DNA of 64,000 bases from Cohnella panacarvi Gsoil 349 (GTDB lineage: Bacteria > Bacillota > Bacilli > Paenibacillales > Paenibacillaceae), in contig NZ_KI911563.1 in the NCBI RefSeq assembly GCF_000515335.1, positions 2,297,604-2,361,603 on the forward strand, in the 5' to 3' direction. A program made the translations under genes and the position numbers. The notes under the pieces were generated by a model that saw only the letters and a program-made list of their open reading frames with translations, did no database searches and had not been told where the DNA came from. Shown one piece after another: positions 33,583-41,994 of the stretch (position 1 is its first letter; the number at the start of each line of letters is the position of its first letter).

Positions 33583-36500
33583 TTACGAATCGATTTTCAT
33601 CATCATCTCTTCGAGCAACCGAACTCTCGCGAGCGAAGCCCGAAGCAAGCCGATTCCAATCTCCGGATACAGCCTCACGAGCCGATTGATGTCCGAGCGC
33701 CGCAACGCCAACGCGCGTACTTCGCCGAAGAAGGCTTGCGCGGTTACCGTAGAAGGCGTATCGTCCAGCGCCGAGGTGGCTCCGCATACTTCTCCGGCCG
33801 CCAGCACGCCCAGCGTTCCTTCCCAGCCGGCGGCGGATACGCTGGTCAACTCCACGTTGCCTTCGATCACGACGTACAGGGCGTCGTTCGCTTGCCCCCG
33901 TTCGAGCAAATACGCGCCGTCCTCGAACGACCGCTCTTCCGCGACGTCCGCGATCAGGCCCAATTCTTCCAACGAGAGGTCGGCGAAGAAAGGTACTTTC
34001 TTCAAATAGACGACTCGGTTAAGACGACCGATTATGCCTTGTTCTTCCATCTGCTTACTATTCGCCCCCTTAGCGGCAACGCCGCTTGCAGCCTGCGCCA
34101 TCTCCCGATACCATTCGTCGCTAGACGCGGCCGCTTCTCTCAGGGCGGCCAATGCTTCTTCCTTCGCCAAATCGATTTCATGGGCGGCGTCGTTCTGAAG
34201 CGACAAGGCGAATCTTTGGGACAGCTTACGCTCGCCCGCTCCTTCGGCGAGCACCTCAAGAGCTCCTCCGCGCGCCTCGCCGTCGCCGTCCGCAAGCGCG
34301 CGCCGAATGGAGCTTACGACCCTATCGTCGGTCAGGCGGCCGAGAACGGCCCATGCCGCTTCGTGTACGGAATCTTGGTTGTCCTTGTGCCGCAAAGCCG
34401 CGAGCTCGGCCAGCTCCGGCCGTTCAAGCGCGCGGAACGCGGTCGCGAGCCGTCCCGCCCATTCGATCTCGACCAGCTTGCCGGCTGTTTCTTCCGCTAG
34501 CCATCCCCGTGCTTCCGCTTCCGGAAGAAGCTCGGACAAAGCGGTAACGCACGCTTGCCATTCTTTCGGAGTCGCGTGCTTCATTCGGTCCTGTACAAGA
34601 GGTACGACTTGTTCCCCCATCAAAGCGATCGCTTGCGTCGTCACCCGATGCAGCTCTTGGTCTGCGGTCGGCAGCCGTCTCAACAGGTCCGGCACGGTGT
34701 CCGCCAACCCTAGCAAGCCTGCCGTCCGCGTTGCCGCAACCCGAAGCGCGGGCTCCGCGGCTTCGAGCGACTTGCGAATACGGTCAGAGAACTTGTCCAG
34801 CTTCAGCTCCGCCACGACGCCGCACATATGAACCGCCTGTTCTCCTCCCTCTTCGAAGATTCGGTCCATCGCCTCATAGGCCGCTTCGATGCTTGCCGGA
34901 CTCCCCAGCGCGAACATCGACTTGACCGCTTCCGCGACGACCGCGGGATGGGGATCGAGCAGCTTCATTCGAAGGAAGAAGAAAGCCTGAGAAGGCAGGT
35001 GGCCCATCCGCGCCAGCCCCCGGACGGCCGCCGCGCGCACATCGGGCTCGGAATCCTCCAGCACCGAAGCGACGCGAGTCAGGTCCTGCAGGTTTCCGGC
35101 GCCGGGTTCCATCGCCAGCAACGCGGCATGGCGTATGCGCGAATTCGAATGTTCGAGAAGCTCCAACAACTCCGGCAGGAATCGCGCATCCTTGATCCTC
35201 GCTAGCACGCGCAGGGCGACTTCTTTCGCTTCGTCGCTCGGCTGCTTCAGCATGGCAAGCAGCTCTCCGCGCATTCGCGAGCCCCGCATGAGCTTCATCG
35301 CCGCTTCTTCGTATTCGCGTTCGTCCATTCCGCGCGACAACATGCTTCGGAGCAGTTCCTTCATATACGCCCGTCGGACAAGCAAGCTTAGCCCGATCAT
35401 CGCAAGCGCTCCCGCAGCCCCGATCATCAGCAAGCCCGCCAGGCTTACGCCGAGCAGCGTATGCAAAGCTTGCAGCCCGGCGCCGAGCACGATGCCCATG
35501 AATGCCGAGACGCCTTGCGCCGTATACCGGAAGCCGTCTCTCAGCCGAATGCTGAGCGTCTTATAGAATATTTGAAAGGAAGGCTCCGCGGAATAGTAGA
35601 TCAGCAAGTAACAGAGCATGTATCCGCCAGAGACGGCGGCGAACGCCGCAGGCGAATCGAGCATCGTCCAAGCCGCCGCGAACGATGCGACGTACACGCA
35701 GGAGATGACGGTAATCAGACCGCTTGCGCCGAACCAAGTCATTAGCTTGCCGGATACCGTCTGCAGCAGGAAAGCGAGCGCGAACAGCATCGTCGTGACG
35801 ACGCCGAACATATGGCCGAACTCCGCTTCGCTGGCGTACGCCGCATGGGCCGTGTTCATGAACACGTATTCGATCAGAAAATAAAGCGCCGGCATGACCG
35901 TCATGAGCCCCAATACGCCGAGCAAGAACGGCGAGCGAAGCGTCTGCATGAAGTAGTCCCGCGATGACAGTCCGGTTGATTCATCTTCCTGAGCAGGTTC
36001 CCTCAGCATCAAGGGCACCAGGTATCTATTGATTGACTTGCGATAGTTGAATGACGCCGTCAGCAGGAACAGAGGACCGACGATATAGACGACGTCCGGC
36101 CCGAGGATCGGGTTAAGCACCTGCGTCAACAATCCGGCGATGACCCCGCCCAGCGTCGCCGAGGATACGAACAGCGGCATCAGCCGCTTCGCTTGATCCG
36201 TCGGACATAGATCGACCGCGAGACTCCATAGCAAGATCGTCTGCTGCCGAACGACGAAGCTCGAAGACAGGAACAATATCGGATAATACGCCCGCAAGTC
36301 GCCTCCCGTCACGCGAAGACCGAGCAGCATCGCCGCGTTGACGACCACGATCGCCACCATGACGGCGTACATCGCCTTCATTAGCCCGGGCTTGCTCAGC
36401 TTCGCGGCCAGCCAGCTCATGAACCAGACTTCCAGCGGCAGCACGACCGCTTCCCCCGCATAGACGTAAGGCAAATACTCGCTGCCGAACCTCAGATTGA

Positions 36501-36633
36501 ACAGCGTCATGAATCCATTATAAGTAAGTACTTCCGCAATGCCGCATAGAAGAAACACCGGGGCCATCAACCAAAGCTTGTTGCGGTCCTCCGCAAGTAC
36601 GCCTACCCGGCGAAGCCATCGCATTAAGTCCAT
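33583..36633 (-). CDS. MFS/nucleotide-translocase-like protein with HEAT repeats and cNMP-binding domain
   Basis: 1016 residues. About twelve membrane spans occupy residues 1-430 and resemble the ATP/ADP translocase-like branch of the MFS. HEAT-like repeats follow (about 440-850; KEVALRVLARIKDARFLPEL, EPDVRAAAVRGLARMGHLPS). A cyclic-nucleotide-binding-type domain closes the protein (about 880-1000; VPFFADLSLEELGLIADVAEE, YVVIEGNVEL). A membrane sensor or regulated transporter is suggested. It is the first gene of the unit with the RsbW, RsbV and RsbU-like proteins, so it may feed the partner switch. Confidence 0.85.
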   Translation of the reverse strand: MDLMRWLRRVGVLAEDRNKLWLMAPVFLLCGIAEVLTYNGFMTLFNLRFGSEYLPYVYAGEAVVLPLEVWFMSWLAAKLSKPGLMKAMYAVMVAIVVVNAAMLLGLRVTGGDLRAYYPILFLSSSFVVRQQTILLWSLAVDLCPTDQAKRLMPLFVSSATLGGVIAGLLTQVLNPILGPDVVYIVGPLFLLTASFNYRKSINRYLVPLMLREPAQEDESTGLSSRDYFMQTLRSPFLLGVLGLMTVMPALYFLIEYVFMNTAHAAYASEAEFGHMFGVVTTMLFALAFLLQTVSGKLMTWFGASGLITVISCVYVASFAAAWTMLDSPAAFAAVSGGYMLCYLLIYYSAEPSFQIFYKTLSIRLRDGFRYTAQGVSAFMGIVLGAGLQALHTLLGVSLAGLLMIGAAGALAMIGLSLLVRRAYMKELLRSMLSRGMDEREYEEAAMKLMRGSRMRGELLAMLKQPSDEAKEVALRVLARIKDARFLPELLELLEHSNSRIRHAALLAMEPGAGNLQDLTRVASVLEDSEPDVRAAAVRGLARMGHLPSQAFFFLRMKLLDPHPAVVAEAVKSMFALGSPASIEAAYEAMDRIFEEGGEQAVHMCGVVAELKLDKFSDRIRKSLEAAEPALRVAATRTAGLLGLADTVPDLLRRLPTADQELHRVTTQAIALMGEQVVPLVQDRMKHATPKEWQACVTALSELLPEAEARGWLAEETAGKLVEIEWAGRLATAFRALERPELAELAALRHKDNQDSVHEAAWAVLGRLTDDRVVSSIRRALADGDGEARGGALEVLAEGAGERKLSQRFALSLQNDAAHEIDLAKEEALAALREAAASSDEWYREMAQAASGVAAKGANSKQMEEQGIIGRLNRVVYLKKVPFFADLSLEELGLIADVAEERSFEDGAYLLERGQANDALYVVIEGNVELTSVSAAGWEGTLGVLAAGEVCGATSALDDTPSTVTAQAFFGEVRALALRRSDINRLVRLYPEIGIGLLRASLARVRLLEEMMMKIDS

Positions 36634-36661
36634 GCTCTCCTGCTTTCTGCCGTTAATGCCT

Positions 36662-37201
36662 TCAGACGAGCTTTCGGCTATAGATCAATCTATCTTCGCC
36701 CTCGTAATAATAGTCGGGGCATGTCCCGATTAGACGGAACCCGTGACTCTCGAACAGCCGCCTAATCGGACCGTATTCCGGCAAGCCGCACGTATACGTG
36801 ATCAGGTAGCGAGCGCGGAGCCGCGACAGTTCGGCGAACATCTCCTCCAAGAGCATCGTTGCCAAGCCGAATCTGCGGTAGTCGCGATGCACGACGATAT
36901 AGTCCCAGCTATAACCGCCCGTGCGCTGCTCGTTCTCCGCCGCGCTGCTTACGGCGATGACTTTGCCTTCTTGGTCGTACACGACCCACATCAGAATTTC
37001 ATTCCTGAGCGCACGGTAAGGAAGCTCGCGAAAGTGCGCTTCCTCTCCGGGCGTATGTCTGGCGTCGTCGAACGAATGACGAGAGAACAAGAAGTTTACG
37101 ATTCGCTTTGCTTGCTGCTCCGTCTCGACCTTGCCCAAGGTGAAGTCTCTCGTTGCTGCAGTACTCTTATCTATCGTTAACCCTCCTCGCATCGTCGTCA
37201 T
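36662..37201 (-). CDS. GNAT family N-acetyltransferase
   Basis: 179 residues with the acetyl-CoA site YRRFGLATMLLEEMF (motif A) and preceding strand SWDYIVVHRDYR. The substrate is unknown. The first residues (MTTMRGG) leave the exact start open between two ATGs. The gene lies 28 bases upstream of the large transporter gene on the same strand and may share its transcript. Confidence 0.88.
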   Translation of the reverse strand: MTTMRGGLTIDKSTAATRDFTLGKVETEQQAKRIVNFLFSRHSFDDARHTPGEEAHFRELPYRALRNEILMWVVYDQEGKVIAVSSAAENEQRTGGYSWDYIVVHRDYRRFGLATMLLEEMFAELSRLRARYLITYTCGLPEYGPIRRLFESHGFRLIGTCPDYYYEGEDRLIYSRKLV

Positions 37202-37277
37202 AGAGTCTTCCTCTACGCTCCGAATCGATAGTCAGTTATTTCCATCGTACACTAGGATTCGACATTTTACACGCACA

Positions 37278-37323
37278 AAAAAACCATAAGGTCTTCATCC
37301 TATTACGAATGAATACCTTATGG
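37278..37323 (-). terminator. Terminator after cstR
   Basis: CCATAAGGT/ACCTTATGG stem (37284-37292 with 37315-37323), extended by ATTCAT/ATGAAG pairing and followed by seven U residues on the minus strand. Confidence 0.85.
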
Positions 37324-37353
37324 CAGAGCTGGGGAGTTTCTCGCTCGCGCAAC

Positions 37354-37620
37354 TTACCTGCTCTTCACTAGCAGCTCGACCGCCTGCTGTACGAGCTTGC
37401 CCGTGTCCCCTCCCGACGACTGTTCTTCCAGGATGCATTGATGAAGATTCTCGGCTACGATTTGAGCAATCGCTTTATCGGAGGCATTGCGGACCGCCGA
37501 TAACTGGCTGACGACGTCCTTACAGGGTTTTCCTTCGTCCATGAGTCGAAGAACGCCGCGGATTTGCCCTTCGATCCGCCGCAGGCGCGTTTTGATCTCT
37601 TCCGAGTATTGATAGTCCAT
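37354..37620 (-). CDS. cstR: CstR-type persulfide-sensing repressor (CsoR/RcnR family)
   Basis: 88 residues from ATG 37620 after GAGGATGAGGAAGAG. The DUF156 helical core is RLRRIEGQIRGVLRLMDEGKPC, with Cys33 and Cys62. The residue four before Cys62 is Asn58 (AENLHQC), where copper-sensing CsoR has His; this C/N/C pattern is that of CstR, which forms di- to tetrasulfide crosslinks. It should repress the sulfur genes to its right. A perfect TATAAT box is overlapped by a TACCC/GGGTA-type site upstream, implying autoregulation. Confidence 0.88.
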   Translation of the reverse strand: MDYQYSEEIKTRLRRIEGQIRGVLRLMDEGKPCKDVVSQLSAVRNASDKAIAQIVAENLHQCILEEQSSGGDTGKLVQQAVELLVKSR

Positions 37621-37647
37621 CTCTTCCTCATCCTCTCTGCAACACTC

Positions 37648-37669
37648 ATACAAGTATGGGTATATTATA
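37648..37669 (-). promoter_or_regulatory. cstR promoter with overlapping CstR-type operator
   Basis: Minus-strand TATAAT at 37664-37669 abuts ATACCCATACTTGTAT (37648-37663), an imperfect ATACC/GGTAT-type dyad. A second site, TACCCGCTAATGGGCA, lies at 37691-37706 just past the DsrE-like stop codon. Confidence 0.55.
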
Positions 37670-37708
37670 AGGCAAGATTTCACGCGCTCATACCCGCTAA
37701 TGGGCAAT

Positions 37709-38188
37709 TTAGATAAACAAGTTAACGTTGCCATCGGAAGCATCTCCGAGATAGGCTGCCACTCCGCCTAGCTCGATGCCGTCCATCAGCTCTTCCTTTT
37801 GCAATCCGAGCAAATCCATCGTCATCGTGCAAGCGACCAGTTTGACGCCCATATCCTGCGACAGCTCGATTAGCTGCGGCAGCGTCATCGCATTATGCTT
37901 CTTAATAACGTGTTTAATCATCTTCGGCCCCATGCCGAGCATTTGCATTCTGGAAAGACCCAACTTGTTCGCGCCGCGCGGCATCATCCAGCCGAACATT
38001 TTTTCCAGCAAGCCTTTGCTCGTACGGACGGCCTCTTCCTTGCGGAGCGTATTCAGACCCCAGAAGGTCGCGAATATCGTTACGTCGTGATCGTAGGCGG
38101 CTGCTCCACCCGCGATAATAAAGGCAGCCATCGCTTTATCGTAGTCTCCGCTGAATAATACGATTGTCGTCTTCTTCTTTTGTTCCAT
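37709..38188 (-). CDS. DsrE/DsrF-like sulfur-relay protein
   Basis: 159 residues. The start TTIVLFSGDYDKAMAAFIIAGGAAAYDHDVTIFATFWGLNTL and the conserved cysteine in VKLVACTMTMDLLG identify the DsrE-like family (YrkE type) found with TusA and rhodanese proteins. The cysteine can carry sulfane sulfur. It lies 28 bases after the tusA gene on the same strand in a locus for persulfide detoxification. Confidence 0.9.
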   Translation of the reverse strand: MEQKKKTTIVLFSGDYDKAMAAFIIAGGAAAYDHDVTIFATFWGLNTLRKEEAVRTSKGLLEKMFGWMMPRGANKLGLSRMQMLGMGPKMIKHVIKKHNAMTLPQLIELSQDMGVKLVACTMTMDLLGLQKEELMDGIELGGVAAYLGDASDGNVNLFI

Positions 38189-38216
38189 AGCGGTTCGTCG
38201 TTCTCCCTTCTACGCA

Positions 38217-38444
38217 TTATGCCTTGCGAACGTAAAATTTGTAGACGCCTTGTTCCTCTTCGTGCTTAACGAGCTCATGCTTCGTTTGCTTCACCCAAGC
38301 TTGAAAGTCGTTCACCGAGCCTTTGTCCGTCGAGAGCACTTCCATCACTTGGCCGGATTGCAAGCTGTCCAGCGCTTTCTTCGCTTTAACGATCGGCATC
38401 GGGCATGCCAAGCCTTTGGTGTCGACTACGAGATCTGTATTCAT
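38217..38444 (-). CDS. tusA: TusA-family sulfur carrier
   Basis: 75 residues from ATG 38444 with GAGGAGG eight bases upstream. It has the CPMP motif (TKGLACPMPIVKAKKAL, Cys14) that accepts sulfane sulfur. Its partner proteins are probably the DsrE-like and rhodanese-type products of this locus. The upstream region is occupied by 41-bp tandem repeats that end at its ribosome site. Confidence 0.92.
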   Translation of the reverse strand: MNTDLVVDTKGLACPMPIVKAKKALDSLQSGQVMEVLSTDKGSVNDFQAWVKQTKHELVKHEEEQGVYKFYVRKA

Positions 38445-38456
38445 GGTGGTTTCCTC

Positions 38457-38588
38457 CTCGAAAAATAAATTCTACGTCGGGCTCGAACTAACTCACCCTC
38501 GAAAAATAAATTCTACGTCGGGCTCGAACTAACTCACCCTCGAAAAATAAATTCTACGTCGGGCTCGAACTAACTCACCCTCGAAAAT
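38457..38588. repeat. 41-bp tandem repeat, three copies and a partial fourth
   Basis: Copies start with CTCGAAAAATAAATTCTACG at 38457, 38498 and 38539, then a truncated CTCGAAAATA at 38580. The three copies are identical by eye. The array fills the gap between the TusA-rhodanese gene and tusA; on the minus strand each unit carries TAGAATTTATTTTTCGA, so expansion changes the tusA leader. Confidence 0.95.
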
Positions 38589-38627
38589 AGCGGTACGATG
38601 ACCGATCGTAATAATGGATGGGATTCG

Positions 38628-39212
38628 TTAGTTCAATCGGGACGTCGGTCCCTTCCAGCCGGTCATGCCCGGCAGAACGTTCACAACGTTAGAGAAACCT
38701 TGCTCTTTGAGCACTTGGCAAGCTAGGTCGCTGCGCGTGCCGGTGCGACAGATGACAGCAATGGCATCCTCCCGCTTCAATTCGCCGATACGGGCTTCAA
38801 GCTCCCCCAGCGGGATAGAGATTGCGCCGGTCGCATGCAGGAATGCGTATTCGGCAGGCTCCCGTACATCGAGCACCGTGATCGCATCGCCGCTTGCCAG
38901 CTTCGCTTGCAGCTCTTCCGTCGTCATCGTCACCGCATATTTCGTTTCCGGCTTCGCTTCATGAGGGCTCGATTTGCGGATGTAATGCTTCAGTACGCCG
39001 TTGTCCTCGATCGTGCCCAAGTATTGATGACCGGTCGTTCTCGCCCATCCTTGCATATCGGCTAGCGAGCCCCTATCCGTTGCTTGTACTTCGACGACTT
39101 GTCCCGACTGAACCGACTCGATCGCCTTCTTCGTCTTCACGATCGGCATCGGGCACGCAAGGCCTTTGCAATCGAGCGAAAGATCTACTTGAATAGGTGC
39201 ATGGTTAGACAT
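38628..39212 (-). CDS. TusA-rhodanese fusion protein
   Basis: 194 residues from ATG 39212 after AGAAGGAGGAG; the frame extends ten codons further. The TusA-like N-terminal domain has CKGLACPMPIV (Cys20). The C-terminal rhodanese domain (about 95-190) has VLDVREPAEYAFLHATGAI and the active-site loop VICRTGTRSD. The fusion would hand sulfane sulfur between carrier and transferase, similar to CstA-type proteins in the cst operon of staphylococci. It follows the dioxygenase gene closely. Confidence 0.9.
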   Translation of the reverse strand: MSNHAPIQVDLSLDCKGLACPMPIVKTKKAIESVQSGQVVEVQATDRGSLADMQGWARTTGHQYLGTIEDNGVLKHYIRKSSPHEAKPETKYAVTMTTEELQAKLASGDAITVLDVREPAEYAFLHATGAISIPLGELEARIGELKREDAIAVICRTGTRSDLACQVLKEQGFSNVVNVLPGMTGWKGPTSRLN

Positions 39213-39248
39213 CGTGTTACTCCTCCTTCTGTTATTAGGCATCGATGC

Positions 39249-40397
39249 TTATTTGTCATGGACCGCGCAACGGTTAGGACCGATTTCCATCTCGCGTTGT
39301 TCGTCGGCCGTAGGGGCGATCTTGCCCATGTTCGTCTGACGGATTTGCTGGTAAGCGTTCGGATGCTGCGGCAGGTTTTCCGTTACGGTGCGGCGGAATC
39401 GTTCCTCGTCATGGATGTTAAGCCCCGGATTATGCATGTATAGATCGCCCAGACGGGCAGATACTTGGCCGCCTGCTCCGAGCTCAGTCATTCTGCCGAA
39501 ATGTGACGGAAGCACGATCAATTCCTCCGACAGCTCCTTGTAGCGGCCGTAAAGCGTGTCGCGCAGATCGCCAACCCAGTCCTCCGCAAGGCCGGCAAGG
39601 TCAGGCCGTCCGATCGACTCGACGAACAGAATGTCCCCCGACAGCAGGTAACGATCATCCACAACAAAGGATGTGCTGCCGATCGTGTGACCTGGCGAGT
39701 AGAGCGCCCGGATCTGGATCGGCGTGCTGCCGACCATGATTTCATTCCCGTCTTGAAGCGGCTCGTACTCGAACTGCACTTCTCCCGCATCCTTCGTAGG
39801 CAGCCAATACGTTGCGCCGGTATTCATCGCCAGCCGGCGTCCGCCGGAGATGTGGTCCGCATGCAAGTGCGTATCGATCGCATGCTTGATTAGCGCGCCT
39901 TTCTCCGCCGCGAATTGCTCGAACGCGTCCGTCATGCGCACCGCATCGATCGTAGCCGCTTCGCCATCGGAAAGCACCATGTACGACAGGCAGCCTTTGC
40001 CGATGCGAACGAATTGGTACAACTCGCCGCCGCCCTGCAAATCCGCGATTTTAACCGGCTCTAAATACTCGCTCCAAGCCTTCATTCCGCCTTCAAGGTA
40101 GAACACGTTCGCGCGGCCCGTCTCGGCCAGTTGCTCCGCCACGAAGACGGACGAGCCTTCCTTGGCGCAGACGACGAGCACTTTTCTCTCGGCGGGAATA
40201 CGGTCCTTCACGCTATCCACGCCATCGAGCAACTCGAAATACGGAACGTTAATCGATTCGACGGTCTCCCCTTCGATTCTCCAATCGTTATAATCGCCCT
40301 CGTTGCGAACATCCAGAATGAACAGCGGCTTCTTGTCCACAATATAACGAGTAACCTCTTGTGCGGTCATCGGTTGGTGCGTCGCGGTCGTTGTCAT
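39249..40397 (-). CDS. Rhodanese-persulfide dioxygenase fusion (CstB-like)
   Basis: 382 residues. An N-terminal rhodanese domain (about 10-115) has the active-site loop VVCAKEGSS (Cys77). A metallo-beta-lactamase-fold persulfide dioxygenase follows, with metal ligands in [11 protein letters not shown] (H177, H179, D181), SPGHTIGS, and [17 protein letters not shown], as in ETHE1. It oxidises glutathione- or low-molecular-weight persulfides to sulfite. The domain order is rhodanese first, the reverse of staphylococcal CstB. A CstR-type palindrome lies in its 5' region. Confidence 0.92.
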   Translation of the reverse strand: MTTTATHQPMTAQEVTRYIVDKKPLFILDVRNEGDYNDWRIEGETVESINVPYFELLDGVDSVKDRIPAERKVLVVCAKEGSSVFVAEQLAETGRANVFYLEGGMKAWSEYLEPVKIADLQGGGELYQFVRIGKGCLSYMVLSDGEAATIDAVRMTDAFEQFAAEKGALIKHAIDTHLHADHISGGRRLAMNTGATYWLPTKDAGEVQFEYEPLQDGNEIMVGSTPIQIRALYSPGHTIGSTSFVVDDRYLLSGDILFVESIGRPDLAGLAEDWVGDLRDTLYGRYKELSEELIVLPSHFGRMTELGAGGQVSARLGDLYMHNPGLNIHDEERFRRTVTENLPQHPNAYQQIRQTNMGKIAPTADEQREMEIGPNRCAVHDK

Positions 40398-40421
40398 TTA
40401 AGATTTCCTCCTTCTATAGGT

Positions 40422-40437
40422 ATACCCGTACGGGTAT
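40422..40437. promoter_or_regulatory. CstR-type operator of the persulfide dioxygenase gene
   Basis: ATACCCGTACGGGTAT is a perfect 16-bp palindrome of the CsoR/CstR type. It lies 25-40 bases before the start codon, next to a TATTTAAT -10-like element. Confidence 0.75.
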
Positions 40438-40475
40438 TAAATAGGCCAAAAAAATTTTCTCTTACTTCGAAAGAA

Positions 40476-41261
40476 TTAATCCAGAATGTCGAACCATATT
40501 TTAATCACCGTTGCGGTTATCAATCCGGCTAACACGAACTGCAGCGCTTTGACGTTGATCTTCTGTCCTATCTTCGCTCCGATCGGAGATCCGATGATGC
40601 TCGCGACAACCATGATGACGGACGGAACGAGCAGCATATGGCCTCCCATTGCCTTACCGACCGTCGAACCGATCGAAGAGACGAACGTAATCGCCAGCGA
40701 TGATGCGATAGCGACGCGCGTCGGAATCTTGAGAAGGACAAGCATGATCGGCACGGTAATGAATGCGCCCGCCGCGCCAACGACGCCTGACAGGATACCG
40801 ACGATTGCGGCCGAGACGGAAGCAATGGCCGTATTGAACTCAAGCTTGGTGTAATCACCGCCGTCTTCGCCTTTCTTCGGCATGAACATCATGATCGCCG
40901 CGATAAGCGCCAGCAGCGCATACGTCAGGTTGATCGTCGAATTCGGCAAAAACTTGGAGCCGTAACCGCCGACGAAGCTGCCGACGACCATCGGAACACC
41001 CATATACAGCACGAGCCGCTTATGGATTAACCCGCTCTTCTTGTAAGCGAACACGCCGGCGATCGTTGCGAAGAACACCTGCACGGCGCTGATCGCGGAT
41101 ACCTCTTGCGCCGTAAAGGCGGCAAAACCCAGAGCCGGCGGAAGGTAGAGCAGCATCGGGTATTTGATGATCGAACCTCCGATTCCGACCATCCCGGATA
41201 TGAACGATCCGATAAATCCGATCGCGAACAGGGTAAGGAGCCACCCTAAATTCAAATCCAT
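40476..41261 (-). CDS. tauE: TauE/SafE family sulfite/anion exporter
   Basis: 261 residues, about eight membrane spans, with the family repeats GFIGSFISGMVGIGGSIIKYPMLLYLPP and VGILSGVVGAAGAFITVPIMLVLLKIPTRVAIASSLAITFVSS. In cst-type operons TauE is thought to export sulfite or related anions produced by the dioxygenase. It is the first gene of the minus-strand sulfur unit and has its own promoter and CstR-type site. Confidence 0.92.
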   Translation of the reverse strand: MDLNLGWLLTLFAIGFIGSFISGMVGIGGSIIKYPMLLYLPPALGFAAFTAQEVSAISAVQVFFATIAGVFAYKKSGLIHKRLVLYMGVPMVVGSFVGGYGSKFLPNSTINLTYALLALIAAIMMFMPKKGEDGGDYTKLEFNTAIASVSAAIVGILSGVVGAAGAFITVPIMLVLLKIPTRVAIASSLAITFVSSIGSTVGKAMGGHMLLVPSVIMVVASIIGSPIGAKIGQKINVKALQFVLAGLITATVIKIWFDILD

Positions 41262-41349
41262 CTTCTATCGCTCCTATCTAAGTTGGTATTGCGATGGGGA
41301 CGGTGGCGTTTTGAGTAATCCGTCGTATCGCTCCTTTCGTTTTATACCC

Positions 41350-41403
41350 ATACCCCTATAGGTATCCTGAAGTCATCATAAAAGATACATGTTTCTTTGT
41401 CAA
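41350..41403 (-). promoter_or_regulatory. tauE promoter with downstream CstR-type operator
   Basis: Minus-strand TTGACA (41398-41403), a 17-bp spacer and TATGAT (41375-41380) form a near-consensus promoter. ATACCTATAGGGGTAT (41350-41365) starts just after the predicted transcription start, a repressing position. Confidence 0.7.
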
Positions 41404-41490
41404 TGAGCCTTAATCTGGGAGACCGTGTATCGTTGCATGAACCTGGGGGAATCTCAACTCAAATAACAAAAAACGAGAATGGAGCAGAGG

Positions 41491-41676
41491 TTATTCTGCG
41501 CCATCCTCATTTTGTTGTCGTCTATTGCCGTTCTCTTCAACAGATTGTATGCGTGCGATATCGGTTGGCGTTGCCTCACAACTTGCCCATAACAAAATCT
41601 GATCCAAAGCAATAAAGATTGCTCCCGCGGCGACAATCCAAGATAATGCGGGAAAATGATACCGCCGTTTGGTCAT
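41491..41676 (-). CDS. Small membrane protein, hypothetical
   Basis: 61 residues from ATG 41676, one hydrophobic segment (ALSWIVAAGAIFIALDQILLW) and a polar acidic tail. The ribosome site is weak. It is preceded on the minus strand by a terminator-like hairpin and a 7-codon open frame. No family is recognised, and the gene call is tentative. Confidence 0.35.
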   Translation of the reverse strand: MTKRRYHFPALSWIVAAGAIFIALDQILLWASCEATPTDIARIQSVEENGNRRQQNEDGAE

Positions 41677-41712
41677 AGGAGATGATCCATCCAAGTTGGT
41701 TAATATTGGTAA

Positions 41713-41751
41713 AACAAAATGACCTAACTTTCCCGCTATCAGGAAGTTAGG
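41713..41751 (-). terminator. Hairpin terminator or attenuator upstream of the small membrane ORF
   Basis: CCTAACTT(T)CC pairs with GGAAGTTAGG around an 8-base loop; the minus-strand tail is CATTTTGTTTT. No clear minus-strand gene precedes it. The frame ATG-AGT-GAA-TTT-ATC-TTT (41790-41767) could be a leader peptide. The rest of 41752-41994 is AT-rich and holds the araC promoter region. Confidence 0.5.
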
Positions 41752-41994
41752 CCATGAACGTGACTTTTATCCAAAGATAAATTCACTCATTTACCTTCAA
41801 TATTAAATGTCGTTTACAAACACGGTTGCTTACAATCCTAAATTAATATAACACAATAATTAACCCAATAAAAGAGTTATTCCAAAAACCACCTTTTGGC
41901 GCTCCGATTGCTCTGCGGCAAACTTCGTAGTACTGTACTGTTGTTGAATGATTGTCGGACAAAGGTTATCGATGAAAGGAACCGGATACGATCT

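Noticed and set aside
38457..38588. CRISPR array or attachment-site cluster
   Set aside because: Perfect 41-bp tandem copies without spacers; no recombinase nearby.
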